From positions 1 through 31,556 of the forward strand of contig CAJUJI010000012.1 in the NCBI GenBank assembly GCA_910586875.1: 31,556 nt of DNA, written 5' to 3'. The translations under genes were made by a program, and so were the position numbers. The notes below the pieces were generated by a model, which was not told where the DNA came from, made no database searches, and worked only from the letters and a program-made list of their open reading frames with translations. How positions within the stretch are numbered: position 1 is the first letter of the stretch; every line of letters begins with the position of its first letter. Positions 12,664-19,398 of the stretch are shown here, one piece after another. Source of the stretch: an uncultured Anaerotruncus sp. GTDB lineage: Bacteria > Bacillota > Clostridia > Oscillospirales > Ruminococcaceae.

Positions 12664-13581
12664 TCAAATTAAGAATGCACCATTTATATCGCTCTGTGCC
12701 GCCTGTTCTGTGCCCAACTGCCGCTTTAGCGGGCCGCGTTGTGAGAGCGCCTTGCAAAACGCCTCCAATTCGGAGGTTTCCATCCTTGCAGCAACCCTTT
12801 CCACCATCTGAGCGGGAAGCTGTGGTATTGTAAAGGTCACCGCAGCCAGCAGTTTACGCCGCAATCCCTCCTGGTAGGTTTTCCCCGCCTGAACCAGCGC
12901 GTCCAGCTGTTTTGCCTGCTGTGCCGAAAGTGTGACCTCCTTGCCTTCCCGCAGCGCCTTTTCCAACACCGGCTCCGGCGCGAAATGCTTGGTCACCCCC
13001 GCCTGCCGCTGAGCAGGCACCGCTACAAACGACCACTCATAAGCGTCCACCGGCTCCACCAGCTCCCGCCAGCAGCGCACACCGTTGTATGTCTGCCCCG
13101 GCCGGTGCTCACAGGTTTTCTCGCGCAGGTTTGTGCCGCAGACCGAGCAGACCACCCGCTCAACCGCACAACCAACACTCACCTCTTTTTTGATGCCTGC
13201 GTCAATCTCCAAAATCAAGTCCTCATTTTTGGGGCAACGCACCATATAAGCCCAAGCCCGCAGCACCGCGTAATTTTCGCCGCCCGCAACCTTGCGTTTT
13301 GGGTCATATTCCACCCGCGCATCAAAGATGCGGGCGGTCTGATTTTCGCCTTTTGGGTCATGGTTAAAGATTCCGGTCTTTCCCACATACAGCGCCGCCA
13401 GCTTTTCCAGTGAGTCCGCACAAAAACGCTCCTGTTCGCGGTCAATCTCGTTGTCACAGAGCACCAGCGAAAAGAGATACACCTCCTGTGCGTCAAGCTC
13501 CCGTCTGGCAAAGCGGTTAATCAGCGCCAGCTGTTCCGGCGTCGCCAAATCCGCTGTTTTCTGAATTTCCGCCTGTTTCAT
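12664..13581 (-). CDS. Prohead maturation protease with Cys/His insert
   Basis: The 305-residue protein is a putative serine protease of phage heads. The predicted catalytic His74 lies in FNHDPKG and Ser135 in KKEVSVGCAV, the pattern of S78-type prohead proteases. Residues 145-159 hold C145, C148, C157 and H159 in a knuckle-like order (CSVCG, then CEH), followed by DAYEWSFVAVPAQRQAGVTKHFA. This Cys/His insert is known to me in related Firmicute myovirus proteases. The C-terminal helical part (QQAKQLDALVQAGKTYQEGL) may be a scaffold. It overlaps the portal gene by 65 nt. ATG 13581 has AGGAGGG upstream. Confidence 0.8.
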   Translation of the reverse strand: MKQAEIQKTADLATPEQLALINRFARRELDAQEVYLFSLVLCDNEIDREQERFCADSLEKLAALYVGKTGIFNHDPKGENQTARIFDARVEYDPKRKVAGGENYAVLRAWAYMVRCPKNEDLILEIDAGIKKEVSVGCAVERVVCSVCGTNLREKTCEHRPGQTYNGVRCWRELVEPVDAYEWSFVAVPAQRQAGVTKHFAPEPVLEKALREGKEVTLSAQQAKQLDALVQAGKTYQEGLRRKLLAAVTFTIPQLPAQMVERVAARMETSELEAFCKALSQRGPLKRQLGTEQAAQSDINGAFLI

Positions 13582-14731
13582 TCTGTTCCCTCCTTTTTTC
13601 CGGATGTTCCAGCAAATCCGCCTGCAAATTGATCAGCCGCGCATTCGCAAGCTCTAGCTCATCCTGTAAGTTGATGTTCTCCCAAACAATCTGCGCCTCG
13701 CAGCTGTATCCCCGCAGCCGCAGGAACACCGTACAAATCCGCAGCAAAACCGGTGTAAGAATGCGCCGGTAACACTCCAGCTCGGAGGTTAAAATATCCG
13801 CCTGCTGGCTGCTCATGCGTTCGGTCGTAGACCAGCTCAGCCCCAGCAAAAACGGCGGAATCCCCAGCTTTGCGACAATCTGTTCCAGCATCTGCCGCAC
13901 CGGCACCTGCGAGTCAATCAGCTGGTTATCAGCACCGATGACCTTGATGTCAACGTCCCCGACCGCCACAAAGTCCTTAATCTGTCCGGATTTTGCGGCC
14001 TCCATCGCATCAGCCCATTCCTTCGCAATTGTTCCTGCGATTTCCTTTGCATAGGCGCGGTCTAGCGCGCTGCCATTCGGCTTGTAGGTAACTGCATAGC
14101 GCAAATTTGCGATCCGTTCAAAGTTCTGCCCGATGGAAGCGTAAATTTTGCGCAGCACATCACAGACGAACGGCAGTCCCGCCAGTAGCGACTCGCCGCA
14201 GATCTCCCCTGCATGTGGGTTCAGCGCGGAAAACACCAATAGCTGCGGGTAAGGTGCCGGCTGCGGCTCAATGCCATTTTTGACGGTGCACAATACCGTC
14301 TCGAATGGGGAATCCCCTTCCCGAAAGACCAATTGCCGCACATCCGCATTGTAAAGCCCCGCGATTTCGTCCCCCTCAGATGTCAGCACAATCTCTCCAA
14401 CCGCGTTTCCATAGGTTAGCAAACTGTCCAGATAACAACGCAAAAAGCTGTCCATCCCCTGGGACATCGCCCCCACCTTCACCTGTGCAAAAAACCGTTC
14501 CAGCTCCTTCTGCGCAGCCGGATTGCTGCACCGCGGCGCGCAGCCGCCCACCAGCCGCCCGATCTTGTCCAGCGCTGCATCGATCACTGGAATATTCCGG
14601 CGCAACCCGTCGTATACCATACATTCACGGGTGTATAGCGGGCTGATTCCTTCCCAACGTCCAATCGGCTCCCTGGCGGTCTGAACGCTCACTGCGCCGC
14701 CTGACCGCCGAAGGCGTTTCAATAGCTGCAA
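13517..14731 (-). CDS. Portal protein
   Basis: The 404-residue portal is identified by size, order (TerL-portal-protease-capsid) and a typical wing/stem pattern. Key segments are IPVIDAALDKIGRLVGG, FLRCYLDSLLTYGNAVGEIV, SLLAGLPFVCDVLRKIYASIGQ and LGIPPFLLGLSWSTTERMSSQQ, the last being common in SPP1/PBSX-type portals. Twelve copies would form the DNA channel and docking ring for terminase. The start is TTG 14731, with GGAGG five bases away. TTG may limit portal synthesis. The C-terminal 21 codons overlap the protease gene in another frame. Confidence 0.85.
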   Translation of the reverse strand: MQLLKRLRRSGGAVSVQTAREPIGRWEGISPLYTRECMVYDGLRRNIPVIDAALDKIGRLVGGCAPRCSNPAAQKELERFFAQVKVGAMSQGMDSFLRCYLDSLLTYGNAVGEIVLTSEGDEIAGLYNADVRQLVFREGDSPFETVLCTVKNGIEPQPAPYPQLLVFSALNPHAGEICGESLLAGLPFVCDVLRKIYASIGQNFERIANLRYAVTYKPNGSALDRAYAKEIAGTIAKEWADAMEAAKSGQIKDFVAVGDVDIKVIGADNQLIDSQVPVRQMLEQIVAKLGIPPFLLGLSWSTTERMSSQQADILTSELECYRRILTPVLLRICTVFLRLRGYSCEAQIVWENINLQDELELANARLINLQADLLEHPEKRREQNETGGNSENSGFGDAGTAGAD

Positions 14732-14749
14732 AAAAACTCCTCCTTTCTT

Positions 14750-16009
14750 TTATGCTTCGCGTCCGACACTGACAGCGAAGAATCCGTGTGCCGCGCGAGG
14801 GCGCACCACCGTCATCACAAAATAGCGCAGATCATCCATTGCATGGTCGTCTGCCTTCACCGGCTCATCGCGGCCGGCGCGCTCGTCCCAGTGGTAAAGC
14901 CCAAATTCACGGATAATATCCCTGCAAGTGCTGCAAAACCGCAGTTTTCCCTGCCGCAGCAAATCCCCCACCGTCCGGATGCCATCCGCCACCTGATTTT
15001 CGGCTGCGATGGTCTGAAAACGGCCGTGTCTGCGAATGCAGGCGAGGAAGGAGGCCGCAGAGGGGTCCACCACGACCGCCTCGATCGGATAATCTTTTGC
15101 CAGCGCTTCCAACGCCTGATAATATTCCTCATCGGTTTTCACTACACCACTGCGGCGTGACGCATAATAATACTCCGCCAGCCGGTACCAAATGCCGTCA
15201 CTCTCCCCCCAAAGCCCCATCGAGGTGGGATTGACCGTCCCATAATCGCAAGAGATGAAAAACCGACTGCAAACGGGCGCCTGCTCGACCACATGCGCTT
15301 GCTCGGAAAACATCGGGTAAACCGCGCCCTGAGCCGCCACCCATTCACCGCGCACAAACCGCTGATAAAAGCTTCCGCTGTACATCTGCTCGTAACGGCG
15401 CAGCACCGCAGGAGAAAGGGAAGGATTGTCCCGCATAGTAAAGTGCAGGTAAAGCGCGCCTCGTTCTTTGGCCTTTTGGATCCATTCGGTATAAAACCAG
15501 TGATGCGGATTTTCGGGGTTGCAGCTAAACCAGAACCGCGCTCCCTCCACCGAACAGCGCGCAAGCGCCTGCTCCACAAACGAGCGTGGCATCAAAGCAA
15601 CCTCATCCAGCAGCACCCCCGCGAGCGTAACCCCCTGAATGAGCGCCGCACTGCTCTCATCTCGCCCGCCGAACAGATAAAACCGGCCGGTCTGCCCCCG
15701 CCACTCCAAATCAAGGTAGCCTTTAGAGGCGCGGTCCTCACATCGAATCCCCAGTGCTTCCAGCCGTGGCAGCAGCGGTGCGATCATATTTCGACGCAAT
15801 GCGGTTACCGTTTTCCCACAGAAAGCGAACGATTCCCCATGAAAGCAGCTCATTGCCCACAGCACAAACCCAAGCGAAAGGCACAAGGTCTTGCCACTGC
15901 GCACCGCTCCATCACAGATAATTGCGTTACAGCCGTGATAAGGACTTTGCGGACACCACCAATTGATCGCGGTCAGCTGCTTGTGGGAAAAGCGCTGAAC
16001 CGGCGTCAT
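14750..16009 (-). CDS. Terminase large subunit (PBSX-type)
   Basis: This 419-residue packaging motor and nuclease is complete. Walker A is GAVRSGKT (34-41), Walker B VLLDE (132-136) with catalytic Glu136, and the coupling motif is FSCNPE (161-166). The nuclease domain has Asp255 (SCDYG), Asp315 (VVVDPS) and the C-terminal acidic pair in DDHAMDDLRYF. All the residues needed for ATP hydrolysis and cleavage appear intact, so the gene shows no sign of decay. It converts ATP energy into DNA packaging and cuts the packaged DNA. ATG 16009 overlaps the TerS stop by 4 nt. Such headful-type terminases are also used by known gene-transfer agents. Confidence 0.93.
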   Translation of the reverse strand: MTPVQRFSHKQLTAINWWCPQSPYHGCNAIICDGAVRSGKTLCLSLGFVLWAMSCFHGESFAFCGKTVTALRRNMIAPLLPRLEALGIRCEDRASKGYLDLEWRGQTGRFYLFGGRDESSAALIQGVTLAGVLLDEVALMPRSFVEQALARCSVEGARFWFSCNPENPHHWFYTEWIQKAKERGALYLHFTMRDNPSLSPAVLRRYEQMYSGSFYQRFVRGEWVAAQGAVYPMFSEQAHVVEQAPVCSRFFISCDYGTVNPTSMGLWGESDGIWYRLAEYYYASRRSGVVKTDEEYYQALEALAKDYPIEAVVVDPSAASFLACIRRHGRFQTIAAENQVADGIRTVGDLLRQGKLRFCSTCRDIIREFGLYHWDERAGRDEPVKADDHAMDDLRYFVMTVVRPRAAHGFFAVSVGREA

Positions 16010-16491
16010 CCATCCACCTCCCCAGGCTCCTGCTGCCTTGCAGATTGGTTGAGTGCCTCCAGCAGTGCGTTTGCGCCCGCTGCCCCGCCATCTCCCAGCT
16101 CTGCAAGCGCAGTCAGTGCACGCAGCCGGTCAAAGAATTTGACCTCCAGCACCCCTTTGCCCTGCTTTATCTCTGAAACATGCAGCAGCGGTGCGCCCTC
16201 CGGCAAAGCTCCATCCTCCCGCAGCAAAGAACCGGCCTCCTCGACACCGCCGAGCGCCAGACGTTCCAGCCCGGCGCGTGCCAGCACCGCCGGCGCGCAG
16301 AACGACAGCTCACGGCAATATTTTGCAATCCTTCGCCGCACAGCCGCCAACATCAGCAGCTCTGCCGCCTGCCTGGTCCAATCCCCCTCAAACGGGAACC
16401 CCGCCCGCCGGATGGCCTCCTCCGGCGGGTACCCGCGCGCCGAGAGGATACAAAATAGATCGCGGCGTTTTTTGTCCTCATTTTGCCTCAT
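16006..16491 (-). CDS. Terminase small subunit (probable)
   Basis: The 161-residue helical protein is directly upstream of terL and overlaps it by 4 nt. Its N-terminal half resembles a helix-turn-helix DNA-binding region (MRQNEDKKRRDLFCILSARG, then YPPEEAIRRAGFPF), as in PBSX-type TerS. The remaining half is charged and helical with an oligomerisation-like centre (FFDRLRALTALAEL). TerS recognises the DNA to be packaged and activates TerL. ATG 16491 has GGAGG in front of it; an in-frame upstream codon at 16638 is rejected because it falls beyond the hairpin at 16594-16627. No clear sigma-A promoter is seen between the hairpin and the start. Confidence 0.78.
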   Translation of the reverse strand: MRQNEDKKRRDLFCILSARGYPPEEAIRRAGFPFEGDWTRQAAELLMLAAVRRRIAKYCRELSFCAPAVLARAGLERLALGGVEEAGSLLREDGALPEGAPLLHVSEIKQGKGVLEVKFFDRLRALTALAELGDGGAAGANALLEALNQSARQQEPGEVDG

Positions 16492-16593
16492 AAGAAACCT
16501 CCCTTCACCCATACAGGCAAAACAAGGATTTGTTGCAGCCAGACCGCAACAGATCACACACTTTAAAAAATTTTTCATCACATAGAGTGTGAC

Positions 16594-16627
16594 AAAAAAA
16601 TTTGCCACTGGTAGCACCAGCGGCAAA
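16594..16627 (-). terminator. Terminator-like hairpin upstream of terS
   Basis: On the minus strand TTTGCCGCTGGT pairs with ACCAGTGGCAAA (12 bp, one G-U) across a GCT loop, followed by seven T. It points into the phage-like operon. No minus-strand gene lies to its right, so it would stop antisense or stray transcription from entering terS, or act as a leader attenuator if a promoter lies further right. Confidence 0.8.
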
Positions 16628-16646
16628 CAGAAATACAAATTTTTCC

Positions 16647-16675
16647 TTGACGAGTTTCCCTGTGGGTGGTACAGT
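16647..16675 (+). promoter_or_regulatory. trmL promoter
   Basis: TTGACG (16647-16652) and TACAGT (16670-16675) are separated by 17 bp. Transcription would start near 16682, about 27 nt before the trmL start codon; AGGAG lies at about 16696-16700. Confidence 0.8.
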
Positions 16676-16708
16676 TAGAATAGGAAGCTTATCAATAGGA
16701 GAATTTCT

Positions 16709-17215
16709 ATGCCCACATTAAATATCGTACTGATTGAGCCGCAGATTCCCCAGAATACCGGCAACATTGCGCGCACCTGCGCAGCAACCGGTGCGCGTCT
16801 GCATCTGGTTGGGCCGCTGGGCTTTACCGTTACCGATGCCAAGCTCAAGCGTGCGGGCCTGGACTATTGGCATCTATTGGACATCACCCACTATTCATCT
16901 ACGCCGGAATTTTTCGCGCGTACCAATGGCCCTTACTACTACTTCACCACCAAAGCGCGCAAAATCTATACCGCGCCCGCCTATCCAGACGGTGCATATC
17001 TTGTGTTCGGCCGCGAGGATGCGGGCCTGCCGGAGCAGCTCCTCTATGAAAATCCAGATAGCTGCGTGCGTCTGCCGATGATAGAGGGTGCCCGCAGCTT
17101 AAACCTGTCGAATACGGTTGCAATCGGGGTTTATGAGGTGCTGCGTCAATGGGAGTTTCCCACATTGCAAAATTTTGGCCGTTTGACCCAGTACGATTGG
17201 GAGACGATCCGCTGA
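16709..17215 (+). CDS. trmL: tRNA (cytidine/uridine(34)-2'-O)-methyltransferase TrmL
   Basis: This 168-residue SPOUT-fold enzyme transfers a methyl group from S-adenosylmethionine to the 2'-O of base 34 of certain tRNA-Leu species. It contains the family motifs QIPQNTGNIARTCAATGARL near residue 12, LVFGREDAGLP in the centre, and RSLNLSNTVAIGVYEVLRQ near the C terminus, the last forming the trefoil knot and cofactor site. Length equals the family norm. It has its own promoter and is the first housekeeping gene after the phage-like block, divergent from it. The lipoprotein gene starts 18 nt downstream and is probably co-transcribed. Confidence 0.95.
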   Translation: MPTLNIVLIEPQIPQNTGNIARTCAATGARLHLVGPLGFTVTDAKLKRAGLDYWHLLDITHYSSTPEFFARTNGPYYYFTTKARKIYTAPAYPDGAYLVFGREDAGLPEQLLYENPDSCVRLPMIEGARSLNLSNTVAIGVYEVLRQWEFPTLQNFGRLTQYDWETIR

Positions 17216-17233
17216 TGGAGGAGGGCTATTTAT

Positions 17234-18151
17234 ATGGATAAACGAGTCATTCTCTCAGGTCTTGCAGCAATCCTTTTGCTTTGTGGTTGTTCCGGTGCTG
17301 CGCTGTCCGAGAAAGCAAAGGATCTTGCAGGCGAGACCGCCGGTAAAGCACAGGAATTCTCTGAGAAGGCAAAGGATCTTGCAGACGAGGCGGCCAGCAA
17401 AGCGCAAGAGGTTGCAATTGACATCACCCGCGACTCGCTGAACAAAGCGCAGGAGGTGGTGGGCGGCGCAATTGTCGGCGGTCTGGACGCGCTCAAGGAG
17501 CATGGCGCGCTGGGCGAGCACACATTCGAGAACGAGCAGCAAGCACAAACGTATCTGCTTGCAGAGCTGGAGAAAAAATACGGCTTTCCGTTTATTTTGG
17601 TGCAGTCAAAGTCCTACACACAGTATGGTCCCCTTTACGGAGATGTGTTGGTGGCACAGGTCGCGCCTGCCAGTGCGCCAGAGCAGACTGCGTGGGCACG
17701 TGCGACCCAAAGCGGCACGGTGGATGATGAATGGGCCGCCTGGATTTTCAAGGAGGCAGCGGAGCAGCCGTTTTATGAGCTCTGCGCCCAAAAGGACTAC
17801 CTAAAAAACTACAAGGTCCGTTTAAACGGTGCAAACACGATTCTCACCTGGACACAGGAGGATTCTTTAAAAGACTATCTCTCGCAGCATGATGTTGAAA
17901 TTCGTGTTGACCTGGAGCTTGTGCAGGAGCTGACCGCAGAGGAATACGCCGATCAAATCAAAGATTTTTTAAAGGATTTGGAGCAGACAGGGCGTTCTGT
18001 CCGAGCGGCCGTGCTGCTCTGTGTGGAAAGCGAAAACCACGGAATGTTTGAGGGGGTTCTCTTTTTTAGAAGCTTTGATTTTCGGGACAAGGACTATACC
18101 CTACCGGATTACAAGCAGTTGGTTGAGGAAATCGAGGAGCATCTCATATAA
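17234..18151 (+). CDS. Lipoprotein with tandem amphipathic repeats, function unknown
   Basis: The 305-residue product has a type II signal peptide: positive start (MDKR), hydrophobic core, and a lipobox LCGC with lipidated Cys19. Residues 25-60 consist of two 18-residue repeats SEKAKDLA(G/D)E..(G/S)KAQE(F/V), followed by a degenerate third copy. This Lys/Ala/Glu pattern is amphipathic and resembles LEA or apolipoprotein helices. The remainder (about 90-305) is a globular domain of unknown family with a conserved-looking QTYLLAELEKKYGFPFILVQ stretch. It would be anchored outside the membrane. ATG 17234 follows GGAGGAGG. Confidence 0.75.
   Translation: MDKRVILSGLAAILLLCGCSGAALSEKAKDLAGETAGKAQEFSEKAKDLADEAASKAQEVAIDITRDSLNKAQEVVGGAIVGGLDALKEHGALGEHTFENEQQAQTYLLAELEKKYGFPFILVQSKSYTQYGPLYGDVLVAQVAPASAPEQTAWARATQSGTVDDEWAAWIFKEAAEQPFYELCAQKDYLKNYKVRLNGANTILTWTQEDSLKDYLSQHDVEIRVDLELVQELTAEEYADQIKDFLKDLEQTGRSVRAAVLLCVESENHGMFEGVLFFRSFDFRDKDYTLPDYKQLVEEIEEHLI
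17306..17413 (+). repeat. Two 54-bp tandem repeats in the lipoprotein gene
   Basis: The DNA encoding residues 25-60 repeats with a 54-bp period; both copies share the block GCAAAGGATCTTGCAG. It is a possible site for copy-number change by recombination or slippage. The repeats are in frame. Confidence 0.7.
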
Positions 18152-18211
18152 GCGCTGTATAAGCGATATAAATTGCTCCATCCTAATAGATAACAATACA
18201 GGAGGTAGCCC

Positions 18212-19138
18212 ATGGCAAAGAAAGCGACAAACGACCAAAAGATTCTGCTGATGACCGATACCGCGAGTGATATCCCTGACGCAGACCTCACCGCAGGCAA
18301 AATTGCGATGTTGCCTATCCCCATCGCAATTGAAGGCAAAGACTATTTAGAGCGGGTGGATTTCACCATACCAGAATTTTACGAGCGCCTTGCCGCCGCA
18401 AAGGAGATCCCGACCACCAGCCATATTTTATCGACCACCTATCTGCGCGCGTATGAGGATGCGATGGAACAGGGCTATACCCATATCATCAACACCACCA
18501 TCACCTCCCGCGGCTCAAACATGTTCGAGGCTGCTGTGCTCGCCAAGCGGCAATTTCGGGAAGCGCATCCGGATAGTGCCCTGGAAATTACCGTCCTGGA
18601 TTCCGGCACCTATACGGTAGGCTATGGTTATCCGATTATTGAAGCATCCAAAATGGTCCAGGCGGGCAAAACGGCCAGCGAGATTATCAGCTATCTGGAC
18701 GACTATTATTCGACCGCAGAAATTTACTTTGCGGCCTATTCGTTGGAGTATGTAAAAAAATCCGGCCGTGTACCAGCCGCCGCTGCTTTTGTAGGAGATG
18801 TGCTAGGTCTGCGTCCGATCATCTCCATCATCGACGGGAAAACAACCACCGTAGAGAAGGTGCGGGGTGACAAAAATATCGTCCCGCATATTGTAGATCA
18901 TGCACTGGCGCGCACCACCGATAAGAAGGCAGCGGTTGTCGTGGTGTACGGCGCGGTCGAGCAGTATCGCGACGAGATGGCAAAGGAGGTCGCCAAGCGG
19001 TTTGGCCATCAGCCAAAGCTGCGGGCACAGGTGGGTGCAGCAATCGCAATCAATGCAGGACCAAAGATCGTTGGCGTAATTGTGCGCGGAGAAAAGCGGC
19101 TAAATACCCGCGCACGGGAAAGCGATTATCTGACCTGA
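18212..19138 (+). CDS. DegV family fatty-acid-binding protein
   Basis: This 308-residue DegV protein contains the usual segments: LLMTDTASDIPDADL at the start, LPIPIAIEGKDYLERVDFTIPEFYERL, the binding-pocket segment IPTTSHILSTTYLRAYEDA, INTTITSRGSNMFEAA, VLDSGTYTVGYGYPIIEASKM, and the second domain beginning AEIYFAAYSLEYVKKSGRVPAAAAFVGDVLGLRPIISI. DegV proteins (FakB-like) present fatty acids to the FakA kinase; no fakA is in the window, so the role here is inferred from the family. ATG 18212 follows CAGGAGG. A Gly-rich GAAIAINAGPKIVGVI end closes the second domain. Confidence 0.9.
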   Translation: MAKKATNDQKILLMTDTASDIPDADLTAGKIAMLPIPIAIEGKDYLERVDFTIPEFYERLAAAKEIPTTSHILSTTYLRAYEDAMEQGYTHIINTTITSRGSNMFEAAVLAKRQFREAHPDSALEITVLDSGTYTVGYGYPIIEASKMVQAGKTASEIISYLDDYYSTAEIYFAAYSLEYVKKSGRVPAAAAFVGDVLGLRPIISIIDGKTTTVEKVRGDKNIVPHIVDHALARTTDKKAAVVVVYGAVEQYRDEMAKEVAKRFGHQPKLRAQVGAAIAINAGPKIVGVIVRGEKRLNTRARESDYLT

Positions 19139-19398
19139 TCCTTTGCAAACAACACACTGAACTGAAAATCTCACATAATTGCTTTTGGCAAAATGTCACG
19201 CTTTTTGTATAGTTGGGAATAAATTTTGGCACTTTATTCAAATTGTACGAAAAAAAGGCAAGACTTTTCACGAAGCTCTTGCCAAAGGCGGGAAGATACT
19301 ATAAAATATGGATGAATTGATAATAATTTGACGGAGCATACTAAAAGACAGTATTTTTCCGACAAGAGAAAAGAAACGCATAGAAAGGGTGCAACGCA
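19139..19398 (+). other. Intergenic region with candidate pgk promoters
   Basis: No gene is seen in these 260 bases. Plus-strand promoter candidates are TTGCCA-17-TAAAAT, starting near 19279, and the later TTGATA-16-TACTAA. I cannot choose between them by eye. A minus-oriented hairpin with a T run is described separately. Confidence 0.45.
19250..19283 (-). terminator. Minus-oriented terminator-like hairpin upstream of pgk
   Basis: On the minus strand GGCAAGA pairs with TCTTGCC (7 bp plus a short inner pairing) across a loop including CGTG, followed by seven T. No minus-strand gene precedes it here, so it may only block antisense transcription from pgk into degV. Confidence 0.55.

Larger units (their letters stand above)
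4329..16491 (-). mobile_element. Compact contractile-tailed phage-like particle locus
   Basis: Eighteen minus-strand genes run from small terminase (right) to tail fibre (left). Most neighbours abut or overlap (ATGA junctions at five points, a 65-nt overlap at portal/protease). Order: TerS, TerL, portal, protease, capsid, three connector-size genes, sheath, tube, chaperone-size gene, Pro/Ala-rich gene, baseplate LysM-type gene, hub, gp25-like, baseplate J, Gp48-like, fibre. Absent: integrase, repressor, replication, holin, endolysin and a long tape measure. No flanking direct repeat or integrase was seen. All frames look intact. This fits a domesticated particle locus or a reduced prophage; which one is an inference. 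Confidence 0.85.

Noticed and set aside
15293..16585. 430-codon plus-strand reading frame across terL and terS
   Set aside because: It is antisense to the terminase genes, rich in Pro, Arg and Ser as expected for shadow frames in GC-rich DNA, and has no recognisable domain.
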